This document shows positions 10,516-39,299 of a DNA stretch of 64,000 bases, one piece after another; position 1 is the stretch's first letter; every line of letters begins with the position of its first letter. The position numbers were made by a program, and so were the translations under genes. The stretch covers positions 137,666,734-137,730,733 of the forward strand of contig CM057462.1 in the NCBI GenBank assembly GCA_030035585.1, read 5' to 3'. Under the pieces are notes generated by a model. The model was not told where the DNA came from. It did no database searches and worked only from the letters and a program-made list of their open reading frames with translations. Source of the stretch: Dugong dugon. Lineage: Eukaryota > Chordata > Mammalia > Sirenia > Dugongidae.

Positions 10516-10710
10516 CAACCTAATTCTGACATGACTACTAATAACCCAGACCCTTCAGGAATGAAGTTTTGGGTCACCCCACCAGGCAAAGAACCACGAT
10601 CAGCCGAGGTGCTTGCTGAGGGCAAAGGGAATACAGAATGGGTGGTGGAAGAAGGTAGTTCTAAATACCAGTTACGGCCATGTGACCAGTTGCAGAAATG
10701 GGGACTGTAA
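10516..10710 (+). pseudogene. ERV-L dUTPase C-terminal extension past a stop
   Basis: After TAG at 10513 the frame stays open for 64 codons to TAA at 10708-10710. The text is polar and gene-like (PDPSGMKFWVTPPGKEP near 10546). I read it as the original C-terminal part of the pol polyprotein, now separated by one stop codon. Nothing shows it is translated. Confidence 0.6.
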
Positions 10711-10924
10711 TTGTTATGAGTATTTCTACTTTGTATGTGTGCATCAAATATTTTTGTTTCCTTCACTTATAAAATATAAGCTGTAAATGGGGTTAGTGCG
10801 TTTTCAATTGTACACGTTAGTTGTATCATGTTAGGTGTAAGTATGACTTTCTAATTGTCTTTATTCAGGGATTATGTATGGTTTAAGGAGATGTGTACAT
10901 GTGCCAAGTTGACAAGGGGTGGAC
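10711..10924 (+). other. ERV-L 3' untranslated leader and polypurine tract
   Basis: An AT-rich non-coding stretch ends with GACAAGGGGTGGAC (10911-10924), directly before the TG of the 3' LTR. The purine-rich run is the plus-strand primer site expected there. No env-like frame fits in these 214 bases. Confidence 0.75.
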
Positions 10925-11402
10925 TGTGTTGGTTAAGATTGTGTGTCAAGTTGGCTGGGCCATGATTCTCAATGTTTTAATGTAATCACTCCCACGATTG
11001 AATATACTGTGAGTAGCCAATCAGATGAAAGGGAGTCTCCTTGGGGTTGTGGCCCGCATCTGTATATAAGCAGACTTTCTGGCTTTTTGCTCTCTCTGGA
11101 TCCTGTGGCTGCTTCCTGTCGTCTCATCTCCCGTTCTTGGGACTTGAGCTGTCAGTTTATCTGCCGAACGTGGGATTTGTTGATCTGCAGAGCCTGTGAG
11201 CAGGAGCCCCGCTCTCCGACCCGCCGATCTTGGGCTTGCCAGCTTCTGCAGCTGTGTGACTTGGGAGAGGCCTCTACCCTGATCCACAGACTTGGGATGT
11301 TTTAGCATCTACAATCCCGTGAGCTGTTTCCTCGATATAATCTCTCTCTGTATATTCATACACTTACTGGTTTTGCTTCTCTAGAGAACCCAGCCTAAGA
11401 CA
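10925..11402 (+). repeat. ERV-L 3' LTR with intact core promoter motifs
   Basis: It begins TGTGTTGG and ends CCTAAGACA, 478 bases long. It carries GCCAATCA at 11016-11023 and TATATAA at 11063-11069, about 40 bases apart, the arrangement of a polymerase II LTR promoter. It points toward RTCA, whose start codon is about 5.4 kb downstream. No AATAAA is evident. Confidence 0.93.
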
Positions 11403-12150
11403 GTTGCCATCTTTGGAATTAATTTCCAACACAATTGCATTTTGGTCAGAGAATGTTACCTGTATGATACAAATTCTTTGAATTTTGTTGAGACTTGCTT
11501 TATGATTTAGTCATTTTTATAAGTGTTTCATGAGTTCTTGAGAAAAATATTAATCTATAATAATTGATTGAAAATTATATATATAATTGCCATTAGATCA
11601 AGTTTATCAGTTGTTTTCTTCAAATCATCTTTATCTTTCCTAATTTTTCATCTGTTTGATCTACCTATAATTGAAAGTATCCTAATAAAGATTCAAAATA
11701 TGGTAGTGGATTTGTCAACTTTTTCTTGTGTTCTATCAAATTCTGATTTAAGTATTTTGAATATATTGTAACTATGAACAAGTGTTGAATACTTATATTT
11801 TCCTGGTGAATTCAACCTTTCATTACTTTGTAGTGACTTTTTAAATCACTGATAATACTTTTTGTATTAAGTCCAATTTTTTTGTCATCTATATAGCTCC
11901 ACCAACTTTCTTCTGGTTGATATTTATCTGCTATAGCTTTTCCATCTTTTTGTTTCCAACTTCTCATAGTCCTTATGTTTTAGGTAAGTCTCTTATAAAT
12001 GGCATATTCTTTTATTTTATTTTTAACCAATCTCTGGCTTTTAATCACGGAGTTTACTTTATTTACTGTTATATTATGGACTTATTTCTACCTTCTTGCT
12101 TTTGTGCTTTTTTTTCATCCTGCTTTTTTATGTGATTAAGTTATAAGGGT
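11403..12150 (-). mobile_element. Old L1 ORF2 segment, minus strand, right part
   Basis: It continues the L1 interrupted at 4875: AATTGCATTTTGGTCAGAGA near 11434 and GTAGTGGATTTGTCAACTTT near 11703 are reverse-complement L1 ORF2 text. The frame is broken. Bases 12150-12440 beyond it are not assigned. Confidence 0.75.
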
Positions 12151-12439
12151 TTTTTGTTTGTTTTTGGAGTAGAAACTGCCTTACTCTCCTTTGCTTATCC
12201 AGAGGCTTGCATATTATTTGGTACTCAGTTAATGTAGGAATTCAACCACAAGCAGAACCGAGAATCTGACTGTTTTATCTGCACTGGCATGAATTGAATT
12301 ATGTTAGTTGTACTGTTCATTGAGTTATGCACCCAATCTTGCATAAGGTGGCATCCTTTGGCTTTTTAGAGTATGACAGCTCTGTCGAAAGTTGGTTGTG
12401 ACATAAGTAGACTCCCTCAATTTTTCTTTAGTTTTCATT

Positions 12440-13190
12440 ATTATTGCCTTTTACTATCAGTATCTTTATAAATCTGGTCTTTGTCTTTGGGGGTTGGAAA
12501 CATTACATATAAACTTACAGATATATTTTAATACATACATAAAAAATACACAAATCATAAAAAATTTACACCGAAGATGAAAAGTTGGACAATGTTGGCA
12601 TTTTGTCAGTTTCAGTAATAACTCCACTTGTGGAAAGTTCTGGATCTTCTGGATCATCCCTGGGAATGGGGATGGTGTTTCTAGCCAGAAAATTAGTGAG
12701 AGTTGTCTGCATGGTCCTTTACTTTTTCTCTTCATATATTTCGTAATAACATCTCACTGCTTCCCAAATCTGCCTACCGACTTTAGCTAAGTGATCAGCA
12801 TTTGGGTCCATGTTTTCAAGCAACTGAAGCCCCTGATTTAGTTTAGAAAAAACTTCAGCTAATCCTTTCACTGCATAATTTGACAACTTATCTCCTTCTT
12901 CTCCCTCATTATTTCTTTCTTCTTCAGCATTTCTTTCCTGTTCAAAATCCATTAAGTCCTGATTCTCCTTCTTCATGATCTATGAGCTGTTCCACATCAG
13001 TGATGTTAGGTTCTAAATTCAGTGTTCTTGCCACATGGACGATTTTCCCACCTATCTCTTCCATCATAGTATCCTGATAAAATGTTGGAGTGTGTTCACA
13101 TAACTCCGCAATTTTTTTCCATATCCCCTGCATGCATTTTCCCTTAACTTCCTCCCAGGAAGATGTACCAACAATAAGATGCACATAAAT
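12440..13190 (-). pseudogene. Tigger/pogo-like transposase C-terminal remnant
   Basis: Three minus-strand frames (12942-13184, 12719-12976 and 12466-12735) together read like the end of a pogo-family (Tigger) transposase: SWEEVKGKCMQGIWKK, then an acidic region with LIDHEEGE, then LENMDPNADH and CYYEIYEEKK. The frames are separate and overlapping, so at least two frameshifts have occurred. Such proteins derive from cut-and-paste DNA transposons and resemble the TIGD, JRK and CENP-B genes. The fragment lacks the DNA-binding N-terminus and the DDE core. The match is by memory of family features; a domesticated TIGD pseudogene is an alternative. Confidence 0.6.
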
Positions 13191-13201
13191 AAATAAACAA
13201 A

Positions 13202-13749
13202 TGTTGTAGAGGAAAAATATACTCAGTCCTTGAAAGAAGCTTAAGGGATTTATTCAGTAAAATAAAAAATATACACCCAGATGCAGAGAGACATCAGTTC
13301 ACATAAATGTAAACTGGTCCCTGCAGCCAGAAAGCTTCTAACAGGAACAGATCTAGTCCAAGGAACAAAGAAATTATAATACAATCATTTGATTGGTTAG
13401 TCTTTGGTTAAGGTCACAAGAAGGGTGGGATTAGTAGGTGGGGAATCGGCTTCTATTGGATAATTGGGTACAGGAGGGAGGTGTACAGCTTTGGGTTTCA
13501 GGAATTAATTAGAGACATCTTCAGTCATAGTCACAAATGCTTATATTGCATATCCTTCAGGATGGGTCATAAAAACATCAGTTTGAAATAAAAGAGTCCT
13601 AATCAGATGTCTCAGGAATTAATGAGAACCACTTGGTACCAAACTTTTATTTCCCAGAAACAGCCTGTTAAAACGAAATCCTTTTAAGTCGCCTGGGAAA
13701 CATTTGGATAAGATGAACTCCATGGCCCAACTTTATTACATCCCTGTCA
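13202..13749 (-). repeat. Solo LTR, probably ERV1-type, minus strand
   Basis: On the minus strand it begins TGACAGGG and ends TCTACAACA. It has an ACCAATCAAATGATTG segment (CCAAT box) and, near the end, CTGAATAAATCCCTT (polyadenylation signal). Flanks CAAA (13198-13201) and TAAA (13750-13753) could be a decayed 4-bp target duplication. No internal viral sequence is attached. Confidence 0.6.
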
Positions 13750-13776
13750 TAAATAAATATCTCTTGGCCCACTTTA

Positions 13777-14507
13777 TTTTATTTTATGTTTTATTGTTGT
13801 GCTTTCAGTGGAAGTTTACAATTCAAGTTAGTCTCTTATACAAAATTTATACACACATTTTTATGTGACCCTAGTTGCTCTCCTTATACTGTGACAGCAC
13901 ACTCCTCCTTTCCACCCCAGATTTTCTGTGTCCATTCAACCAGCTCCTGTCCCTTTTTTCCTTCTCATCTTGCCTCCAGACAGGAGCTGCCCATCTAGTC
14001 TCATGTATCTACATGAGCTAAGAAGCACACTCTTCATGAGTATCATTTTATGTCCCATAGTCCAGTCTAATCTTTGTCTGAAGAGTTGGCCTTGGGAATG
14101 GTTTTAGTTTTGGGCTAACAGAGAGTCTGGGGGCCATGTCTTATGGGCTCCTTCCAGTCTCAGTCAAACCATTAAGTCTGGTATTTTTACTAGAATTGGA
14201 GTTCTGCACCCCACTGTTCTGCTGCTCCCAGGGACTCTCCATTGTGTTCCCTGTCAGGGCGGTCATTGTTGGTAGCCAGGCACCATCTAGTTCTTCTGGT
14301 CTCAGTCTGGATAAGTCTCTGGTTTATGTGGCCCTTTCTGTCTCTTGGGCTAACACTTTCCTTGTGTCTTTGGTGTTATTCATTCTCCTTTGCTCCAGGT
14401 GGGTTGGGACCAACTGATGCATCTTAGATGGCTGCTCACTAGCTTTTAAGACCCCAGATGCCACTCACCAAAGTGGGATGCAGAACATTTTCTTAATAAA
14501 CTTTATT
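13777..14507 (-). mobile_element. 5'-truncated L1 3' end, minus strand, 18-bp target duplication
   Basis: The left end is AT-rich, poly(T)-like on the plus strand. The right end holds the reverse complement of the TCTGGGGTCTTAAAAGCT block shared with the copies at 852, 15441 and 50585. The flanks repeat ATCTCTTGGCCCACTTTA perfectly at 13759-13776 and 14508-14525. The small ORFs in it are not genes. Confidence 0.85.
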
Positions 14508-14855
14508 ATCTCTTGGCCCACTTTAAACAAAAGACACCTGTGTAAAGATTCCTTATCATTAAGAGTATATTTCCTTTACATTCTGACTTTTCAGCAGAGA
14601 TAGAAAGCTTCCTCAGTTAATAATGAATAAGGGGAGAAATGGCAGGCATTTGTCAAGAAGTCTGAACTGTTTCTACTGAAAAACAGCTAGGCAGTTAACG
14701 CGTTCCAGAGGATCAGCTTAATCTAGCGGAAACTGAATTTCAGAACTTCAAGAGCTTCTCTTTTGGTGTATTATATTCTTTTTCCTGACTTGATTATGGA
14801 GAAAAGGTAAATTTGATTTTTCCTTGAGTCCCATGGTAGCTAACTCAGGGAGCTC

Positions 14856-14998
14856 AACAGCAAGACCATTCCAACTCATAGTGATCACAGCAGGGTAAAA
14901 CTGGCCCCTTAGGGTTTCCAAGGAGCAGCTGGTGGATTCGAACTACTGACCTTTTGGTTAGCAGCTGTAGCTCTTAACCACTGTACCACCAGGGCTCC
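14856..14998 (-). repeat. AfroSINE, minus strand
   Basis: The plus strand shows the reversed tail (CCAACTCATAGTGATCACAG), middle (GGGTTTCCAAGGAGCAGCTG) and head (TTAACCACTGTACCACCAGG). It lies in otherwise unassigned DNA between two L1 3' ends. Confidence 0.85.
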
Positions 14999-15427
14999 AA
15001 ATTCTGATCTAATGCTCGTTTGATGCAGCTGAGTAAATAATGGGCCTAAAGACAGGCCTCTGCAAAGAAAAGCTTTAAACTGATTCTACTGTTAAAAGCA
15101 ATAGCGACAAAGGATTTTAGCTTTTAGACATTTTACTCGGGTCAAAAGTTTTACTAGAAATTTATCTGCTGCACAAACAAACAAGCTGACAGTTTTAAGT
15201 GTGGTTCGTGGGAACTCGAATACGTCATAAGTCTGGTACTACCTGTATTGTCGATTCAGCCTTGTCCCACCCATCCCGAATAAGCAGTGCCTCATGAGAG
15301 AAAAAGAGATATTCTATACACACACGGAACCAGAGGCTCCATTGGCAGCAGGGCACATCAAGAGGCACAGGCTCTGCAGGCAAGGCAGATCCAACCAGAG
15401 AGAAGGTAGTTGGTGTGTTGCTGGAGT
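14999..15427. other. Unassigned interval
   Basis: No reading frame, repeat or RNA gene could be supported here. A short CACACACA run sits near 15319. Together with 14526-14855 it is the non-repeat flank left of the RTCA promoter. Confidence 0.4.
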
Positions 15428-15440
15428 CCAGACCTTTTTT

Positions 15441-16218
15441 TTTAATTAAAATTTTATTTTTATTTTTTGCCTCATTGCTAACTTTATTTTATTGTTGTAA
15501 TTAAATGAAGTTTACATTTCAAGTTAGTCTCCCATACAAAATTTTTATACATACATTGTTACGAGACCCTAATTGCTCAACCCATTCTGCAACAGCACAC
15601 TCCTCCTTTCCACCCGATTCCCTGTGAACATTCAACCAGCTCCTAACTCTCTCTGCCTTCCCATCTCACTTCTGGACAGAAGCTGCCCCTTTGATCTCTT
15701 GTATCTACTTGACTAAGAGGCACACTCTTCACGAGTATCACTTTATATCCCACAGTCAGTCCAATCCCTGTCTGAAGAGTGGGCCTCGGAAATTGTTTTA
15801 GTTCTGGGCTGATAGAGAGTCCAGGGGCCATGCTTTCCGGGACACCTCCAGTCTCAGTCAGACCATTAAGTCTTGTCTTCTTACTAGAATTTGAGTTCTG
15901 CACCCCATCCTTCTACTGCTCCATCAGGGACCCTCTGTTGTGTTCCCTGTCAGGACATGCATTGGTGGTAGCCAGGCACCATCTAGTTCTTCTGGCCTCA
16001 GGCTGATGAAGTCTCTGGTTTATGTGGCCCATTCTGTGTCTTGGGCTAATACTTTCCTTGTGTCTTTGGTGTTCGTTCTCCTTTACTCCAAGTGGTTGGG
16101 ACCAACTGATGCATCTTAGATGGCCTCTAGCAAGCTTTTAAGACCCCAGATGCCACTCACCAAAGTAGGATGCAGAACATTTTCTTAATAAGCTTTGTTA
16201 TGCCAATTGACTTAGATG
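15441..16218 (-). mobile_element. Second minus-strand L1 3' end close to the RTCA promoter
   Basis: It is homologous over about 730 bases to 13777-14507 in the same orientation, and extends about 20 bases further upstream in L1 terms (to CCAATTGACTTAGATG). CCAGACCTTTTTT (15428-15440) and CCGGACCTTTCTT (16219-16231) are a probable target duplication with two mismatches. It ends about 550 bases before the RTCA start codon. Confidence 0.8.
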
Positions 16219-16766
16219 CCGGACCTTTCTTAACATTCTCACCTCTTAAGAATCTCCAGCTCTAAGTACTGTTTATCTCAAGAAAACAGAGATAAACACA
16301 GATATTTGCACAATCACGCGGGATAACTGGAGCATCTGGTTAGAAAAAGGAGATTTTCAGCCTGTGGGTTTTGTTGTGTTCAGCACACAAGTCGGCGAGG
16401 GCCACATTTCCTACTGTGCTGCAGGGCGTCTCCCCTGCCGCCAGCCAAACTCCGCAACCTCTAACGAAAAGGGAACTGAATTTTCCCAGAGAGGGCTCTT
16501 TAAGCGGCAGAACGCAGCGCCGCATCGCGCGCATGTGCACTGGCTGCTGGACGGTGCGCAAGCGGGTTCAAGGCGCTGAGATTTGGCCTCTTTGGAGTAC
16601 AGCCGATTCCACCAGCGTCGGCCGCTTACCCTGCTTTTCCGCAGGGTCTCAGTAGCCCTGTGCGAGGACCGAGGCTTCAGAGCTGCTGAGTGGGAGCCAG
16701 CGTCTCTTCTTCTTCCTGCTCTGGCGGGGGCTTTGTCGTAGCGGATCGGACCACGGCGTGCCCCTC

Positions 16767-35836
<19,070 letters not shown>

Positions 35837-36064
35837 GGTATTTGCCTTTTAAAGGATACCTCAATGATGTATTGCACTAATTCATTTCATAAAATGTATA
35901 AGAAGTAATTTATTGGAGATGAAGTATTCTAGGTTTGCTGAGAAAATTTCATCAAATTCATCTCTTTGAATATCTCCTGAGATACGGACAATGAAATGTA
36001 AAGTTGTTGGATATGTATGATAGTGATTTCAATGTAAATGTAATAAAATATTCTTTTTACCTGA
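35837..36064 (+). terminator. RTCA: RTCA 3' UTR and polyadenylation signal
   Basis: AATAAA lies at 36042-36047, 205 bases after the stop codon, followed by a T-rich stretch. A short 3' UTR ending near 36060-36065 is the simplest reading. Later AATAAA-like sites may be used too, but cannot be judged. Confidence 0.8.
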
Positions 36065-36876
36065 AGGAAGTTTGCTTTTCGTTTTTTATATCATAAAGTA
36101 AGTCAGGGTGTAGCTTTGATCTGTAATTTGTATATAGTTCTAACCACTCTACTGAAATTTCATCTAAGTATAATGAGACAACTTTATACAAATATATTTA
36201 CTATGTCAACAATAACATTTAATAAGCATTGTCTTATATGTACCTTCTGCCTACTTGGCATTTGGTAGATAGTTATTGAATTTGAATTTGTTGAGTATGT
36301 CTTGAATATCAAACAAAACAGGGTTGCAGAATTTTGACCCTAGTAGATTTGGCCAGATTCAGCCCCAGATATGTTTTTGTTTGGATTGTGATATTAAAAA
36401 ATAATTGAGTGCCTTCAGAAGGGAATGTGATTTTCATCACTCTTTACTACCTTACACTCAGTCTGCTTCCACATTTAGATTACTTTCTGATCCATGTAGG
36501 CAGTTGAGGTTGTGACTTAAACTGATTGGGTGTATCAGCTAAATATGCCATACTGTAATATAGTGAGGAATTCATTAAAATTTGGGTCTGTCCTTAGAAA
36601 AAGAGATAACAAGTGAGCATCTGATTATTTTAAATATACCTAAATGTCTAAGACTGGATAACATACACTCCAAATTTGAAATTAAATAATTTTTTAAACA
36701 TGTATAGAAAAAAAAAGTTACCAGAAGATAATAGGAAAAAGTTGTCTCGATTTCAACATGCACAAGATGGATTCTGGAAACTGTCAAATACAGTATTTCT
36801 GTAAGTGACTTTGAAGATGGACTGATGTGGAATTTAAAATTTGGCTCTCCCACTTAAAAGACATGTGGCCGTAAAA

Positions 36877-37038
36877 CCAAAAACCAAACCCATTGCTGTC
36901 AAGTTGATTCTGACTCATAGCAACCCTATAAGACAGAGTAGAACGGCCCCATAGGGTTTCCAAGGAGCAGCTGGTGGATTCGAACTGCCAGCCTTTTGGT
37001 TAACAGCCAAGCTCTTAATCACTGCACCACCAGGGCTC
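36877..37038 (-). repeat. AfroSINE, minus strand
   Basis: Reversed tail (GATTCTGACTCATAGCAACC), middle (CATAGGGTTTCCAAGGAGCA) and head (CACTGCACCACCAGGGCTCC). The flanks CATGTGGCCGTAAAA and CATGTAGCCTTACAC are a probable target duplication. It lies 0.8 kb past the RTCA polyadenylation site. Confidence 0.9.
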
Positions 37039-37124
37039 CATGTAGCCTTACACGTGTTCATTAATTAGAATTTTATTTACTCATCAATAAAACGGGTTGT
37101 GAACTCTACTTTGTAGGATTGCTG

Positions 37125-37337
37125 TGAAGATTAATAGTACATATACACAAAAGGACAAATACTGAATAACCTCATTTATATAAAAGACAAGAACATATAG
37201 AGACCAAAGTTTATTAGTGGTCACCAGGGGCGGAAGGGAGGGGGAGAGGAAACTTTCGGTTTACGGTGATGGAAAAACCATGTTGATTAAGGGTAGAGTT
37301 ACATAGCCGATAAATGTAATTACTGTCAGTAAGCTGT
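37125..37337 (+). repeat. L1 3'-UTR-like fragment
   Basis: TACTGAATAACCTCATTTAT, then TTAGTGGTCACCAGGGGCGG and GGTTTACGGTGATGG are typical of an old L1 3' end. The RTE fragment at 37338 truncates it. Confidence 0.55.
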
Positions 37338-38045
37338 GTTGTTGTTAGATTCCGACTCAGCGACCCGATGTACCACACAACTAAACACTACCCAATCCTG
37401 CACCATCCTCACAATCGTTATACTTGAGCCCATTGTTGCAACCACTGTGTCAATCCATCTCTTTGAGGGTCTTCCTTTTTTTTGCTGACCCTCTGCTTTA
37501 CCAAGAATGATGTCCTTCTCCAGGAACTGGTCCCTTCTGATAACAAGTCCAAAGTATGTGAGATGAAGTCTTGCAGTCCTTGCTTCTAAGGAGCATTCTG
37601 GCTGTACTTCTTCCAAGACAATTTGTTCGTTCTTCTGGCAGTCTATGGTATATTCAGTATTCTTCACCAACACCATAATTCAAAGGCATCAGTTCTTACT
37701 TGGTCTTCCTTATTCTTTCTCCAGCTTTCACATGCATATGAGACTATTGAAAACACCATGGCTTGGGTCAGGTGCATCTTAGTGACATCCTTGTTTTTCA
37801 GCTTTAAAGAGGTCGTTTGCAGCACATTTACCCATCGCAGTACCTCATCAGATTTCTTGACTGCTGCTCCCATGGGTATTGATTGTGGATCCAAGTAATA
37901 TGAAATCCTTGACAACTTCAATCTTTTCTCCGTTTATCATGATGTTTCTTATTGGTCCAGTTGTGAGGATTTTTGTTTTCTTTGATGATGATGTTTTGTT
38001 ATTTATATTTTCACAAAGTACATAGTTTTTATAAGGTATGTCCAT
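37338..38045 (-). mobile_element. RTE-type LINE fragment, minus strand
   Basis: Three minus-strand frames (37326-37676, 37664-37921, 37848-38045) read RTE reverse-transcriptase C-terminal text: EKIEVVKDFILLGSTI, then CESWRKNKEDQVRTDAFELW, then LEEVQPECSLEARTARL. They overlap in different frames, so frameshifts separate them. It is longer than the copy at 2453-3260 and shares most of its text. Confidence 0.85.
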
Positions 38046-38479
38046 TTCAATAACAATTGAGATAAAAGATACCTTTTACACTAAAAAAGAAAGATACCGT
38101 ATATCTTGATTGTTATTGAAAGGATTATAACAAAAGTTTGAGTCTTTATACTAATGTGATCATTGCTGTTTCTGACTGAGTGTACAGCAGTGTTGAAGAG
38201 GTAGGCCGGACAACAATGATTGGGAATCTTGGAGTGAGAAACAAGTGTTCAGCTTACTGAATTTATGATTAACCTTGGTATGGGTGTGTTGTTATTGTTG
38301 AGTCTCAGCTTAGGTGAAATAAAGATAGGACTATTAGAATTTTTTGATAAGTCCTAGAAGTAAATCCATTTCCTATTTTCCCAAAACAAAGTCTATTTCA
38401 GTATGTTTATTTCTTTTTTTTTAAATATGACCACCTAATACAAGTAGTTCTATTGATTTGACATAGGATTATATATATA

Positions 38480-39290
38480 TGTGAGGTTTATCATTAATTT
38501 TACCCAAAGAATTTGGCCTTTGTTCTTGGTTCTAGAGAGAGAACCTCTAAAACCTTGGAATTTCCCCAATGATTGAGGTATCTTTGATGAGGCCTCCGGA
38601 CTCTTGGGTGACTCTTGGGTGGGGGCTGGCCAGGCCAAAAAGACTCACCAAATGATACTAGCCCAACTTCAGGGGAGGGGGGAGCTGATTCAATCAATCA
38701 CGCCTATGTAATGAGGCCCCGTAAAGGCTCTGAACACAGTAGCTCCATGGGCTTCCTGGTTGGTGAGACATTGATGCACGCGGGAGGGTAGCATGTTCCC
38801 TTTAGGGACATGGAAGCTTAATGTTGAGAACCCTCTCAGACCTTGCCCTATGTGCCTCTTCGTTTTTATTCTTGTTACTATAATAAAACTGTAAGCGTAA
38901 GTATAGCAAGCACTTTCTGTGAGTTCTTGAGTCATTTTAGTGAAATACGAAACCCAGGAATGTAGTGGGAGTCAGCAGGTAGAAAGTAGGGGAACCCTGG
39001 GAACCTTCGAGCTTACAACTGGTATCTCAAGGGGGTAGAGGGAACCCCTGAATTTGTAGTAGCAGGCAGAAGCGAGGGTGTTGTGGAGATTCCCAAACTT
39101 GTGGGTGGCGTTTGAAATCTTGGGCCGACATGGCAGTCTGGAAGACTGCCCTTTGGTGAGATTCGACCTAGTTCCAGGTGATTAGGGTCAGAGGAGGAAC
39201 TACTGCATGTGCAGCTGAATTGGAACTGAATTGATGTCCTTCAGTTGGTGTAACAAGTGTAATAAATTGATGTGGATTAAGCAACACATT
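38480..39290 (+). repeat. Probable solo LTR of an older ERV
   Basis: The order is LTR-like: TATGTAATGAGGCCCCGTAA, a GGAAGCTTAATG block, CTTGCCCTATGTGCCTCTTC, then a polyadenylation signal-like ATAATAAAACTGTAAG at 38878, and a long region with a CTTGGGCCGACATGG block. The family is not named and the ends are approximate. The minus-strand frames in it are chance openings. Confidence 0.5.
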
Positions 39291-39299
39291 TAGTATCAG

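Larger units (their letters stand above)
4876..11402 (+). mobile_element. ERV-L (class III) endogenous retrovirus, near full length, inactive
   Basis: This is a 6.5-kb provirus with two related LTRs (4876-5360 and 10925-11402), a primer binding site just inside the left LTR, gag-like frames, a protease, a reverse transcriptase-RNase H frame, an integrase and a dUTPase placed after the integrase, then a polypurine tract. No envelope gene lies between the dUTPase and the 3' LTR. A dUTPase after integrase and the absence of env are hallmarks of ERV-L. A 5-bp flank pair, GTTAC at 4871-4875 and GTTGC at 11403-11407, fits its usual target duplication. It inserted in sense orientation into a minus-strand L1. 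The LTRs differ by roughly 8 % (counted by eye, indels left out), so the copy is old. Every coding region carries damage. It lies about 5 kb upstream of RTCA in the same orientation. Confidence 0.93.

Noticed and set aside
16200-16766. A divergent partner gene (DBT lies upstream of RTCA in human) sharing the promoter
   Set aside because: No DBT exon or other minus-strand coding text was found from 1 to 16766; it may lie beyond the left edge.
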